DNA of 64,000 nucleotides, taken from the NCBI RefSeq assembly GCF_028583425.1, contig NC_072807.1, positions 31,377,001-31,441,000 of the forward strand. Direction: 5' to 3'. The notes beneath the pieces were generated by a model, which was not told where the DNA came from, ran no database searches, and saw only the letters and a program-made list of their open reading frames with translations. The DNA is from Eublepharis macularius. Its lineage: Eukaryota > Chordata > Lepidosauria > Squamata > Eublepharidae. Positions 23,407-35,040 of this stretch are shown here, in pieces; position 1 is the first letter of the stretch; every line of letters begins with the position of its first letter. The position numbers were made by a program, and so were the translations under genes.

Positions 23407-23635
23407 CAGGGCTTTTTTCTGGGAAAAGAGGTGGTTGAACTCAGTGGGTTGCCCTGGGAGAAAATGGTCACATGGCTGGTGGCCCCACCCCCTGATCTCC
23501 AGACAGAAGGGAGTTGAGATTGCGGCGCAGAGACTCCCCTCTGGAGATTAGGGGGCGGGGCCACCGGCCATGTGACCATTTTCAAGAGGTTCCGGAACTC
23601 CATTCCACCGCGTTCCCGCTGAAAAAAAAGCCCTG
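23407..23635. mobile_element. hAT-type MITE with exact 8-bp target duplication (CAGGGCTTTTTTC family)
   Basis: Inverted ends CAGGGCTTTTTTCTGGG and GCTGAAAAAAAAGCCCTG, flanked by identical CTTACACA at 23399-23406 and 23636-23643. The body is partly palindromic (CCCTGATCTCCAGACAGAAG against CTGGAGATTAGGGG). Eight-bp duplications are the hAT hallmark. The second copy is 31584-31942. Confidence 0.85.
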
Positions 23636-24874
23636 CTTACACATATCGATTGGTTACACACAGGTTTTCTCAGTGAGGCAAGTGAAAAGGGATTTAATTT
23701 GAAAGTACTCTGTGTTTTATTCATAACCCTTTCAGCCAGTAATTTCACACAGAATCAAGACCCCCAGCCGTGATCTTCAAAGAAATATGGGTTTATTGCT
23801 TTTATTAATAAGCCCATGACACATTCTTCATTTCAGAGAGACATATAAAGACCAGTAGCATTGGAGGGCTTTATATACCCTTCATCCCTAATTGTTTACA
23901 GAATAAGTATTTTACAGAATATAAGATCAACAGTTAATACAAATAATTCTTCAGAAGTACATTCCACCCAGCAAGCCTAATTGACAGGACAATCAGATCG
24001 TACTGTAATACAAACATCTCCATGCTGAAGTCGTAATTTTGTCATGGGTTTGAAATTCTGGGAAATAACTCATTCAAGGTGAAAATCTTAGTTGCAAAGT
24101 GAAAATGAAAGAAAATGTTTACAATTGAAAAGAACGTTCTTCCGTCAATGCAGGGCCAAGTCAACCTGCAGTCTAGTTTTCCAAAATGTGACTTTGCCCC
24201 CTGCGTAAGTGTTTTGCTTCAATAGTGCTCTTCCATAGGTCTTTAGGTGAGGGGTCCTCAGAAAAATCCCTTTACAGCAAGTAGCCATTAAAGATAGGGA
24301 AAGGGAGCACCAGGAAGGGTGGGGGAGGCTGTGAATCCCCCCCCCAATCTGTTGACTGCAATCTGGATTCGAATCATGCCTCTGCATACCTAATTTTTTT
24401 TTAAGGGGGGTGCTGTGGTTATGGAACTCCTAGCATCTTGTCTGGTTTGGCCTTAAGTAATGTCAAATACTAAGCAGGACTGGCCTGAGTAAGTAGAGGC
24501 CTTTACTGAGTAAGTAGAGGCCACCATTTTCCAATTTTAATTTAACAAAACAATCTAACACAGTAACTGTAACATAATATGTGACAACACTCATTAAATA
24601 CAGCATTAAGTTAGTAATCGGCACAGGTGAAAACAGTAAACATCCGTGTCAAATAATATTTGATGATAGCAGACATATGGAAGTCAAAGAGATGATAAGA
24701 TCGTGTAAATCATATTGTCAGGTATCTGCGAATGGTCTGCAGCTATAATATTAAGATACGGGAGCCACAAGTTGGCAAAGTTGGATTGAAAATGGGGATT
24801 GTCTAATGAATGGGATCCTCTTTAAGGGCGGAAATGTTACCCCTTTTTTAGTTTTATTATATTTTTATTGGAAG

Positions 24875-24978
24875 AAGGGAGCTTTAACTCTCAAAAGCTC
24901 GTGTCCTGGAAACATCTCAGTCTGTAAGGTACTACTGGATCCAAATCTTGCTCTTCTGCTACAGACCAACAGGTCCTG
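24875..24978 (+). repeat. Penelope-like (hammerhead-family) tail
   Basis: Reads GGGAGCTTTAACTCTCAAAA, a stem-loop plus AAAAGC, then TGTAAGGTACTACTGGATCC and CTTGCTCTTCTGCTACAGAC, the family's 3' signature in plus orientation. Confidence 0.6.
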
Positions 24979-25669
24979 AAAACACAATCTGCCTTGGTTA
25001 TCAAAATATTCTAGCCCTGTGCCATAGAATATGTATGCTTGACCAGGGCTCTCTCTGCTTTGGCCAGACGCAGCTCCTCAGCAGCTCCGAAAAGTGTTTC
25101 TTGGAACTGGGGGGGGGGGGCTATTTGGGAGGAGACTCCGGTTGATCCATCCATCCTTCTAGGCAGCCAGCCAGTACCTGTCACGACTCTGCAGCCTACC
25201 CGCTGGTATGTGGGGGCTGGAGAGAGGCTGTAAGTGTTTGGAAGCCTGTCACAGCTTCGCATAATAAAAAAAGGGAACATTTTGAAAATGAATCTTTGGG
25301 GCGGGGTGGGGGGTGGATTGGCAGCACTGCTGGCAGCAGACTGTTTTGTTTTTTTTGCTCGCTGAGGACAAGACCCTGAATTTTTAATTGCATAAAGATG
25401 ATCTCTCCTTCCAAAGATTCCTGCTTCTGTTGTGACCCGTTAGGGTCAGGAGGGGAGTTTCCTTCCCTGTTGTGAATGGCATGAGCAGACAGATGGTGTC
25501 GAAAGGCATCGGATACGAATTCAGTGGGTGTAGTGGTACTACGTTGAGCTCAGGTGGACATGACGGCGAGGGTCTGTAATGGGATTCCCAGATGGGTAGT
25601 TTAACCTTAAAAAGTAGTCTCGGGATGCTCAGATTTGGATCAGGTCGATGGCGCTCCTCCCCTCCTGTG

Positions 25670-25862
25670 ATCGGTGGTGGAAAGTGCTGTCAGGTCATGG
25701 ACAATTTATGGCGACCCCTGCTGGCGTTTTCAAAGCAGGTGGTTTGCCATTGCCTGTCTGTGCATAGTGCCCCTGGTCTTTCTTGGAGGTCTCCCATCCA
25801 AATAAACAAGGCAGACCCTTCTTAGCTTCTGAGATCTGAGAAGATCAGGATTGCTATTAGGT
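25670..25862 (-). repeat. 5S rRNA-derived SINE
   Basis: GGAGGTCTCCCATCCAAATA and CTTAGCTTCTGAGATCTGAG are 5S rRNA complement. The tail side (25680-25725) has GTCATGGACAATTTATGGCG, related to BovB ends. Confidence 0.75.
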
Positions 25863-26262
25863 GAGAGACGGACAAGGGAAGCAGCCTGTCTTTCCCCCTT
25901 GCTGGGACTAATAAGCAGTGCCTGGGGGTTTAATCGGAGAACCACCTTTATTTAGTTGGATTTTTATGCAGCCGCCCCAGAGCCCTGCTCTAAAGAGCAT
26001 CTCCCAGGATTGTAGCCGTAATCCAAATTGGATGCTTCCGTGCTTTTTAATGTTCAATATATTGGGGGTTCCAGTGGCCAGTCCCCAACCTCTTTAAGTT
26101 GGCCCTCCGTGCCTCCAGAGCATTGTATGGATCTTCTCTTTGGGAGTCACACAGCAGCCCTGGCTGCAAGGAAAGCTTGCTGTTATGAATGGCAGGAGCG
26201 AGGATGTGGGATCAGACTGCTGATCGCATTAGAGGTGGGGGTGATATTAAAATCCTGTCAAT

Positions 26263-26769
26263 CCAGATTGATGAAGAGCTCTGTGGAGCACAAAAGCTTG
26301 CCTGCTTCGCCTTGCAAATAGCTCTTTGGTTCTTAAAAGCTTGCACACTTTGACTAATGAAGAACCCTGTGGAGCTTGAAAGCTTGCATACTTGACTGGA
26401 TGAACAGCTCTTTGGAGCTCAAAAGCTTGCACAAAGAACTCTGTAGCTCAAAAGCTCATACGCTTTGCCTGATGAAGAGCTCTGTGGTGCTCAAACGCTT
26501 GCACACAGCCCCTGTGAAACGTGAAAGTTTGCACGCTTGTCCTGATGAAAAGCCCTGTACAGCTAGAAAGCTTGCACACTTGGCTTGATAAAGAGCTCTT
26601 TGGAGCACGAAAGCTTGCATGTAGAAATCTGTAGAGCTCGAAGCTTGCATGCTTAGCCCGTTGAGGAGCTCTACAGAGCTCGAAAGCATGCACGAAGAGC
26701 TCTGTGGAACTCCAAAGCCTGCACACTTAGCCTGATGAAGAGTTCTGTGGACCTCGAAAGCTTGCACAG
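26263..26769 (+). repeat. Tandem array of a hammerhead-like motif (about 13 units of 33-46 bp)
   Basis: The consensus unit is CTGATGA, A, stem GAGCTC, loop TGTG, stem GAGCTC, GAAA, then GCTTGCACACTTG. Units with the CTGATGA box start near 26468, 26541 and 26731. GAAA after the stem is kept in about half of the units. Both boxes survive in the units at 26541 and 26731. Units lacking the box are about 35 bp. It ends next to the CpG island. The unit is the core of the window's Penelope-like tails; stem III and stem I are not clearly formed, so catalytic ability is unproven. Confidence 0.8.
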
Positions 26770-26779
26770 GTTTGGACCA

Positions 26780-27400
26780 CCGCGGTTGCTTCTCCGAAAA
26801 GGTGTGGCGCGGAGGGGGGGGGGAGGCGTGTGGGCCGACCCGGCTGCGCAACTTCTCCTGCTTCAGCCCCCGCCTCCCCCCCCGCCCCGTGCCAGGCGCG
26901 CGCCCGCCTCTCCCCCTCCTCAGCCCTCTCGGAGCCGCCAGCAGCCGGGAATCACATGATGCCAGCCCGGCGCCGCACTGAGCATGGGCGAAGCCATCCG
27001 GGCCGCCGCGCTCCTGCCTGAGCACAACAAAGCCAGCCGGCGACGGGGCTTTTGTTCCGCGGCCGCCCGCCCCGCGCCCCGGGCCCTCGTGCGCGCCGCC
27101 GGGGCTGCCGCCTCGCCTCGCCTGCCCCGGAGCGCCGCGCCCCGCCAGGCCCTGCGCCCGCGACTGCCGTGAGTCTGGCCGGGGAGGGAGAAGCGCCTGC
27201 CCGGGGAGGGACCCGCGGCCGCGCCGCCGCTTGCGGAGGTCGCAGAGGCAGAACTGCGCGGCGGGGCCGGAGGGCCGCCCGGCTGGAGGGCGCTGCAAAG
27301 GACGGGGCCTGGTCGGGCTTTGCAGGGTCCTTCCCCCAAAGCCGCCGCGTGTTTGTTCGGGACCGACTGGATCCTTGAACCCAGGGGTGTCGGGGGGTGC
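26780..27400 (+). promoter_or_regulatory. CpG island with probable non-coding first exon, putative distal PARP6 promoter
   Basis: Very GC-rich. An E-box/M-box TCACATGA lies near 26952. A good splice donor, CTGCC|GTGAGT, ends a possible 5' UTR exon at 27168. The next plausible acceptor on this strand in front of the PARP6 start is at 35735. Long frames on both strands here are typical GC-rich artefacts. It could instead serve an unknown non-coding RNA. Confidence 0.5.
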
Positions 27401-27665
27401 CCCGGCAGTCTGCTGCTGGTTGCCCCCTGGCGAAGCCCACAGTGACAACCGGGCCGGGCCCGGGGGAGAGGCAAGGCGGTCGGGAGGGCCAACAGGTGGT
27501 CTCTGCGCCTCCCAGCCCGCTTCGTGCGCCGTTCCTGGGTGCGCCTTTACGCACACGAGGAGGCCTTCCTGCTCCATGACATGTGGGAAAGCCTCTCTCT
27601 GTTGAGCTGCAATTATCCCTCCGGTTTCTCGTCTCCATTCCCTTCTCCCCTCCTGCTCCCTAGAC

Positions 27666-27883
27666 AAGGTTGCCAACCTGCAGGTGGGGCCCGGAGATCT
27701 CCCGGAATTACAACCCATGTCCAGGCTACAGAGATCAGCTCCTCTGGAGGAAATGGCACCTGGGGGGGGGGGCTGGATAGCATCAGATCCCTCCTCAGGT
27801 CTCTCCCCTCCCCAAGGTCCACGCTCTGCAAAGTCCACTTCTGCATCTCTAGGAATTTCTCAGATTGGATTTGGGCAACCCTA
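27666..27883 (-). mobile_element. hAT-type MITE (GGGTTGCCAAC family)
   Basis: Minus-strand copy: it begins AAGGTTGCCAACCTGCAGG and ends TTTGGGCAACCCTAG, with the family's CCGGAGATCTCCCGGAATTA inside. Confidence 0.7.
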
Positions 27884-29713
27884 GAGGGTTAGAAGGCAGT
27901 GTGGACAGGTCCCCCGATGGCTTCTCCAGGTATCCTGGTGGTACAGGAAGGCCCTGCACTGTAGCTGCTCCAGCATCAGGTAAAGGAAGGCCTCCGATTC
28001 TTCCTCAAGGCTGGAAAGGAAAGCAGGCCATGGATATTTAGAGTGCCTTGTGTGTGTGCAGATAGACAGAGAGGCAGCCTCAGGGGTGCAGAAATGGCTT
28101 AGAGCCCCGCACCGGCAAAGGCCACCACTTGTGCAGTTCTCAAGGAGAGCAAATAGTCAGCTTGCATCTGTATTTTTCTGACTAGATCAGCTGCAACAGA
28201 AAATAGCTTCAGCTTACTTTCCTGAATTGGTAACTCGAGATGACAGTTCTAAGGGACAGGTTATACATTCAGCAGAATTAGGCCGGATGCTTTTCCTGGA
28301 CTGTACCAGATTGAACTGCAGGGGGAGAGGGGGAATTGCTTGCTGGAATGCTCCTTTGTGAACAAAATTCTCCCTGCAGCACATTAAAAGCCTGAATGGC
28401 TAAGGGAAGGCTAGGCCAAACCTTTCTCCTTCACATGCATTTTAGAAGGGGAGGGGATTCAAGCACAACCCTGCCTTGCAGCCTGAAGTGGTACAGTCCA
28501 GGACAAAGTTTTGTGGTTGGACTCTGTTGAGTGTATAAAGTGGCTCTAAGAACTGCAAGAAGAAAATGCAATTAAAAGGAAAACATGACAATCACACAAA
28601 ACCTCATGCTGTGCAGGTTTTACTCCAGTGGCTGGCTTGTTCAGTGGTCACAGGTTGTGAGTGGTGAGCTAGGAGCCAAAGGCCCTTTGGCTCACATCTT
28701 TGGCTGTGCCCAGATTTTATACCGTCCGACAGGAAGAAGACAGAAACCCCGGTGAGAGGAGGTGAAGCCGGCAAGGTGGTCCCTGGCAATTCCCCTCCCT
28801 TTTTGACTTGGGAGTTCCTTGGTTGTTGTCTGGCCCTTTGCATTGCTCTCTTTTAAAAAGAAATTAAACGTTGCATGAGATTATTTTTTTAAAATCCTGT
28901 TTTCCTCTGTGCTTTTTCATTGGTGTGTTTTCATGGTCATTGATAATAGGTCAGCACAGTAGCTTTTGGATGTTTGGGGAACAGGAGACTGAATGAATCA
29001 AAGAGTAATCAGACTAGCCCACAGGACCTATGTCCCCCAGATGTAGCCAGGGTGTAGCATCTGCATGCCAAGTTGCACCCTAGTTAGGATGTTGCTGGAC
29101 AGGGGATGAGGGAGGGGGGCTCTTATATTTTATCTCTGGCCAAGTTGGGTAGACTGGGCTTAGTCTAAGCATTTCTGTGGTATGGTATTCATGATTTCGT
29201 TGCCCCTGTGGAGGTGACTTATGAAGCTGGGTGAAACGAGTGGAGACGAGAGATTTGCCTGGTTTTCAAAAGGGCAGAACTGCGCTTCTTGCCACTGTTA
29301 TGCTAACAGGTATCTGACAGTCCTGGGAAACCGCTCTGGTCCCAGCCTCTCTTTCCTTGGGGGAAGAATGAAGTAATAAAGAGCCGATCTCCTAAACCTT
29401 TGTGTAAACTCTCTCACCACCTCCTGTTGCTCAGCTAAACAGGCTTTTCTCTCCATATGAATCGAGAGCTGATTCATAGATGCTTATGCATTAATAATGT
29501 AGTCTTGATCATTCACAATTTTCCCCTTGACTTTGGTAAGGTTGAGAGTTTTCCTTCCTTTCCCTGCTTGCTGTTTATCTTAAAGGGGAAGCAGACATAA
29601 TTTTGTTGGCCTGTCCCTACAGTCAGTTGTTCTCTGTCTGAACCGATACACCTTCTGATTTGAATAGATCGAGCTGCTTCTGAAAACAGCAGATCAAGAA
29701 GTGCTTTAAGAAT

Positions 29714-29859
29714 GGATAGCCATGCTCGTCTGTCTGTAGCAGTAGAAAAGAGCAAGAGTCCAGTAGCACCTATAAGACTAACAAAATTTGTGGTAGGGTA
29801 TGAGCTTTCGTGAGCCACAGCTCACTTCTTCACCTTATAGGCGCTACTGGACACTTGCT
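29714..29859. repeat. Inverted Penelope-like dimer with 10-bp target duplication and intact hammerhead-type stem
   Basis: On the minus strand a stem GTGAGC-TGTG-GCTCAC is followed by GAAAGCTCATACCC and the family tail. A short plus-strand tail (CTTATAGGCGCTACTGGACA) abuts it. CTTTAAGAAT flanks the pair at 29704-29713 and 29860-29869. Confidence 0.7.
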
Positions 29860-30561
29860 CTTTAAGAATCCCTGTTTGTGGGAAAGACCCCATTGGCTAA
29901 ATCACCTGAATTTGGACATCGATGAGACCAAAGCTGTCTTAAAACAGGACATCTTCAATCTCTGTTGTGTATAGTGAGAAGGGATGTGTGTGTGTGGGTA
30001 CGTGTGTACAGGCTTTAGGATTTCAGACCCATTTGTCACAAACAGGTTTTTTTTTTGTTTCTTTTTTGTGACATCTGCCCGTATCTTGGCTGTGCAAGCA
30101 AATACTTAAATTCTGGGCAAAGTTCCAGGTTGGAGTTGATCATACACCAAGATGTTGTGCTGGATACATGTGAGTCATGTATGATAATTACCCACGAGGA
30201 ATGACTTTGTTTTCCAACTGCAGTATTTTCTGGATTTAATGAGGAAAGGGAGTCCCTATCTGGCCCCCTTTTGTTCAGTTCTGTTTATAAGCAGCAAGGC
30301 CTGCTCTTAACTACACAACTTTCCTAATTTCCAATGGCTGTTGTTTGTTTTGTCCTAGAGGGTGTTCTGGAGCAATCCCATAAAGCTGTCAACAAGGAAT
30401 TAAGAATTTGTCGTCTGCTACAGGCGGAGGATGGGGAATTGTTGTGACCTAGGCTGCTGATGGTGTTCATGCAAACCCTGAATTAATCAGGGTACAAAGA
30501 GCGATCTTTAGCATTGCTAATCTGCTGGGAGAGTTCCTTCTTTCCCCACATTTTTAAAATC

Positions 30562-30757
30562 AAAAAGAGTCCAGTAGCACCTTTAAGACTAACCAATTTT
30601 ATTGTAGCATAAGCTTTCGAGAATCACAGTTCTCTTCGTCAGATGCATGGAGGGCAGAAAGAAACTGGTCAAATATAGAGGAGGAGAGAGGAGGAGAGGA
30701 GGGATGTAAACAACTCCTTTGATATGGAGACTAACACGGCTAACTCCTCTGGATCAG
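30562..30757 (-). repeat. Penelope-like tail with complete hammerhead-like core and 12-bp target duplication
   Basis: On the minus strand, 30642 to 30605 reads CTGACGA, A, GAGAA-CTGTGA-TTCTC, GAAA, GC-TTAT-GC, T, A. This is box 1, stem II, box 2 and a short stem III ending in a permitted cleavage nucleotide. One A more than the canonical core sits before stem II, and no good stem I was found. ATTTTTAAAATC flanks the unit at 30550-30561 and 30758-30769. Confidence 0.7.
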
Positions 30758-31583
30758 ATTTTTAAAATCTCCATTCTAAAGGATGGAGAAACCCTAGAGG
30801 TCTTTTAGGGATGCTTGACAAATGAAGAGTGCCTTCAGATATATATTGTTGGAGCTGTTGCACTGCTGTGGAAATGAAATTACAGTGTTGTATGGAGATG
30901 AACAATTATTTGCTGTGGCTACCTCTTTGTAGCACAAGCTGGCTATGTACAGGGCTGATTGGCTGCGGCCTGTGGCATCACAAAGCCCCACCCCATCCTC
31001 AAGGTAGTTTGGCAGATTTTAAAAATGAATTTCCTTTTTTTAAAAAAATGAAGTTATAGAGGTTTTTAAAAATTGGTAGTCCACCTGATGGTTTTGGGTA
31101 ATTGCAGAGCAGGTAATTGAAAGCAGCGGTTGTATGGTTAAGTTTGCCTTTATTATGAAGGTGCAGGAACACAAGAAAAAAATCTAGCAAGTTCTCTTTA
31201 AACTTAATTCTGAATGTGCCCATATTAGTTTGTACGGTTGCTGTAAATACACCGCTCCTTTTCCAGGCATCTCTGCGCTGATTCATTTTTCACAATGGTG
31301 TACTAGGCTGTTTTCACACCTATTTTTTCCCAAACAAAAATAGTTAACTGTGGCAGTAAAGTGCTTTTCTTCTGTGTGGTTTTGAGCGCCGCTTTATTTG
31401 GGATTTTGCTTTTGTTTTTGGATTTTGCTGTGGACCAGTAGGGCTATTTACATTTATTTTGTTTACGCTCCTCAAGTAGTTTTTTCCTCCCTGCAACAAT
31501 CCAGCAGTAAACAGACAATTCAATTTTAGAAACGGGTAGATTGGCCCTTTAATTTACTGGGAAATTCCCTGGTGGGCTGCTAC

Positions 31584-31942
31584 CAGGGCCTTTTTTTCTG
31601 GGGAAAGAGGTGGTGGAACTCCGTGGTGGAACTCAGGACCACACAATGATGTCACTTTGGGTCAGCTGGAACAAGGGGGGGGGAGTATTTTAAAGTTTAA
31701 ATCACCCTCTGAAAACATGGTCACATGGCCGGTGGCCCCACCCCCTGCTCTCCAGACAGAGGGGAGTTTAGATTGCCCTCCGCACCAGAGTGGCGATGAG
31801 CTCCAGAGTGCCGGAGCGGCGCAGAGGGCAATATAAACCCCCCTCTGTCTGGAGATCAGGGGGCGGGGCCACCAGCCAGGTGACCATTTTCAAGAGGTGC
31901 TGGAACTCCGTTCCACTGTGTTCCCGCTGAAAAAAAGCCCTG
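31584..31942. mobile_element. hAT-type MITE (CAGGGCTTTTTTC family), longer copy
   Basis: Starts CAGGGCCTTTTTTTCTGG and ends GCTGAAAAAAAGCCCTG. It has a foldback centre around 31770 (TCTCCAGACAGAGGGGAGTT against its complement). Flanks GCTGCTAC (31576-31583) and GCTGCCAC (31943-31950) form a 7-of-8 target duplication. Confidence 0.8.
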
Positions 31943-32721
31943 GCTGCCACCATGGAGGTCAAATGAGGTCAACACTGGAGGGACTGCTCTGTTCTCATCA
32001 GATCCATTGAGAAGTTCATCAATGACTATGATGAATGAATAGAACCTCAACAGCCAGGGGCAGTCAGCCTCTGAATGCCAGTCTTAGAAGACAACATCGG
32101 GGGAGTTCTTGGGCTCTATGCCCTGTTGGTTGGCCCTCCAAGCTCTCTGATGTGGAACTGGAGGCTGTCGAAGGTGGACCAGTGGGCTGACCCAGTGAGG
32201 CTTTTCTTTTGTCCTTAGGTTCTAATGCTCTGCTTGTACTCAAACAGAAACGGTGAGAAGGGGTGGGAACTTAACTATCTCCTCTTCCTGTGCTGTTGCC
32301 AACTGAGCTTGCAGTGGTTGCTTGGCTCAGACACATCGACCTGCCTTTCTTCTAGGGATCGGCAGCTGTGACGTCCTTGCTTTTTCAGGCAGGCAAGCAA
32401 ATAATGGGCAGTGGATCTAAAGAAATTCGCTCCAATTGATACAGCCACAATTGCTGGGCCCTCCTTAGGCTGTAGGGCCTGGGCAGCTGCCCCGCAGTGC
32501 CTACCCCTGCTGCCAGCCCTTCTACAGGAGCTGAACAAATCTCCTCTGGCGTAGTCCTCATTTTGAACTGGGCAGCCTGGAATCTGGGACTTTCTGGAAG
32601 GGAAACTTCAAAGAAGCCCTTGGAAGGAAACAGATGTAACCTCAGATGACCGTTTGGCAGCAACCGATGTCTGAAGCTGGCTGGCAAGAAAGGAAGCAAG
32701 AGAGTTACTTGAGAGACTGGA

Positions 32722-32809
32722 CAGTGCAATCCTGTGGGGAGTTATGCTAATATAAACCTATCAATTTCCATGGGCTTAGACTGGAGTAACTCCATACAGG
32801 ATTGCCCTG
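32722..32809. mobile_element. Palindromic MITE (CAGTGCAATCCTA family), diverged
   Basis: Ends CAGTGCAATCCTGTG and CAGGATTGCCCTG, with GGGCTTAGACTGGAGTAACT inside; 88 bp like the best copy. Confidence 0.65.
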
Positions 32810-33584
32810 TGGGATACACAGCTAAGAATGCTGGACTCCTAAATATTTGGGCTTTATCTTTTTTATCAATTCTGTTTAAAGGCAGTCACTTTATGTACAA
32901 GATCTTAAACAAATAAGTAAAACCTATGTAATTTTACTATGTGCCCACTGCAACATTTGCTAGTTGCCCCCAGTGGAAAATTACAACAAGGAACTCCTGC
33001 GCGCACAGCTGTGACCTGCGTGCCGTGTAGCAGTACAAGGAAGTTTGACAAAAAGGGATCTCTGCTAACCAAGCTGTAGGTTTGAAGTGACAGCTCTGAG
33101 ATGCTGGAATGGGATGAAATGAAGGCAGGTGGTGTGTGGGTTTGCAAACACCTACAAGGATGCGAGGCTTCAGGAAAGATGTGCAGTTCTGTCCTAGGTG
33201 GTATAATAGCTAGAGTAGGGGTACTCGCTCCACATTCACGGAGAGCCACGTGTACAGTTACAATTAACCAAAAGAGCCACATCTACGTCCAGCCCTGGCA
33301 TGAGTCTTGCAACTCAGGTAGGCCCACAGCTTACCCAGTCCTCTGGCAGTGGCTCTTTCTAGGTGGACAACCAAAAGCTCCACGAACTGAGGGCCTTGCC
33401 CACTGTCCTGAAATGCAGGACGGGTGCCACATTAGGGAAGATCCACAGGTGGCATGTCAAAGAACCACGCGTGGCTCTTGAGCCACTGCGCAGCTATAAC
33501 TGGGCTAGCGTGTCAGGCTGGGATCTGAGGAACTGTGGTTAAAACCCCTGCTTTTCATGAATCACTCTCTCTTAGCCTAATCTG

Positions 33585-33793
33585 AGTTGCCAATCCCAGT
33601 TTGGGAAATTCCTGGAGATTTGGGGTGAAGCCTGAGGATGATGGTGTTTGGGGAGCGGAGGAAGCCCAGCAGGCATGCAGAGTCATAGAGTCCACCCTCT
33701 AAAGTTGCTGTTTCCTCTAAGGGTTCTCTGTAGATTGGAGATCAATTGTAGTTCCAGGAGAACTCCGGGTCCTACCTGGAGGTTGGCAACCCC
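33585..33793 (+). mobile_element. hAT-type MITE (GGGTTGCCAAC family)
   Basis: Begins GAGTTGCCAATCCCAGTTTG and ends CCTGGAGGTTGGCAACCCC; the internal family blocks are in order. Confidence 0.75.
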
Positions 33794-34249
33794 ACCTTCT
33801 GCAGGAGATTAATACTTAATTAGCAGAGTGTAGCAGAAATTGTGCACTGGAATTAATGAGAACAGGCATACACTCCAGTTTAGCTCGGTAAGAATACTTT
33901 ACTTCACAGGGGATAAAAATAGGGTTACATTTGTAGAAAATAGGAAATTGCTAGCTGATTACATCATTGCTAGTGGAAGGTGGTCCTAAGACTGAGATTG
34001 CTAGTAGAAGGTGGTCCTAAGACTTAGTTCCCCAAGTTTCCCCCCTCTATAGAACTATAGACATTTGGGAATGGCTTTTCCCCATTTTAATATTCCTTCC
34101 CTGTCTGGACATGTCTCTTAATTAATAGATACAGCGCGGAAACCTTGCACAGGGTGGGGAAAATTCTTGTCAATTACAGAGATGTCTCCCCGGTTTATTT
34201 TAAATTAAAGCAATTCTAGTATTGATTGCTGCCTTTTCAAAGAAGAAAA

Positions 34250-34302
34250 AAAGCACAGGCACACACAGACACAGACACACACACATAGACACACACACAG
34301 TG
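34250..34302. repeat. (AC)n microsatellite
   Basis: Imperfect run of ACAC and AGAC dinucleotides. Confidence 0.9.
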
Positions 34303-34834
34303 AAATTAATAGTTTCCCCCAACCTTGTATTTTACAATTGAGAGTGGGTTTTAGTGAAATTTGCATGGCTTTGTAGCAGGGGGAGGGCACTGATAGTTGT
34401 GGACTGGAGGAAGGTGGGAGAGGGAATACAGAAAAGGGGGGTTAGGCCATGTCAGCTGTATCTGAATGCACAAGGCAGTATGGGCCAAGATCCAGAGCAA
34501 ACAAATGGAAGAATGGCTTCTCCTGCGCTAGGCAGAGGGAGTGAGAAAATAATAATCTGACAAGGGTTTTAGAGCATTAATTGAAGAGACCAGCCAGGGA
34601 AGGTTTCCAATGATCTTTCAATGCTTGAAAATGCATGTATGATTTTGGCTTCCATCCTCGCTGAGCCATAAAGCCGCCAGGGCAAGCCTTACCCTCCGTT
34701 CCTCATCAGGAATATTAATGACTTGCCTGGAACGGGTTTTATGAGGAATAAAAAGGGAAACGAGTCCTGTAAAGCATTCTACCAACTGCTGTAGGAATGA
34801 TTAATTCCTGCATTGTGCCTTGTTTTGAAGGTGC

Positions 34835-35040
34835 CTATTTACTTCATTTATTCCTCAATGGGGTCCCAAAGCAGCTGACATTGTTCTTCTCTACTCCATT
34901 TTATTCTCACAATGACCTTGTGAGGTAGGTTAGGTTGAGAGGGTATAACTGGCCCAAGATCCCCCAGCACGCTTCCACAGCAGAGTGGGGATTCGAACCT
35001 GGATCTTCCAGATCCTAATCCAATACTCTTAACTGTTGGA
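34835..35040 (-). repeat. tRNA-derived SINE
   Basis: On the minus strand: GGTTCGAATCC box region (near 34992), GCTTCCACAGCAGAGTGGGG complement, and tail near 34840. Same family as 21008-21245. The pol III A-box end is degenerate. Confidence 0.7.

Larger units (their letters stand above)
22464..26262. other. SHF-PARP6 intergenic DNA
   Basis: Contains a hAT MITE (23407-23635), a Penelope-like tail (24875-24978) and a 5S SINE (25670-25862). A 21-bp direct duplication (GAGTAAGTAGAGGCC core) lies near 24490-24525. About 23100-23400 looks like another dispersed repeat. No exon was found. Confidence 0.5.

Noticed and set aside
26456-27838. 460-codon minus-strand frame
   Set aside because: It reads antisense through the hammerhead-like array and the CpG island. 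The composition is GC artefact plus tandem repeat and no protein family is visible.
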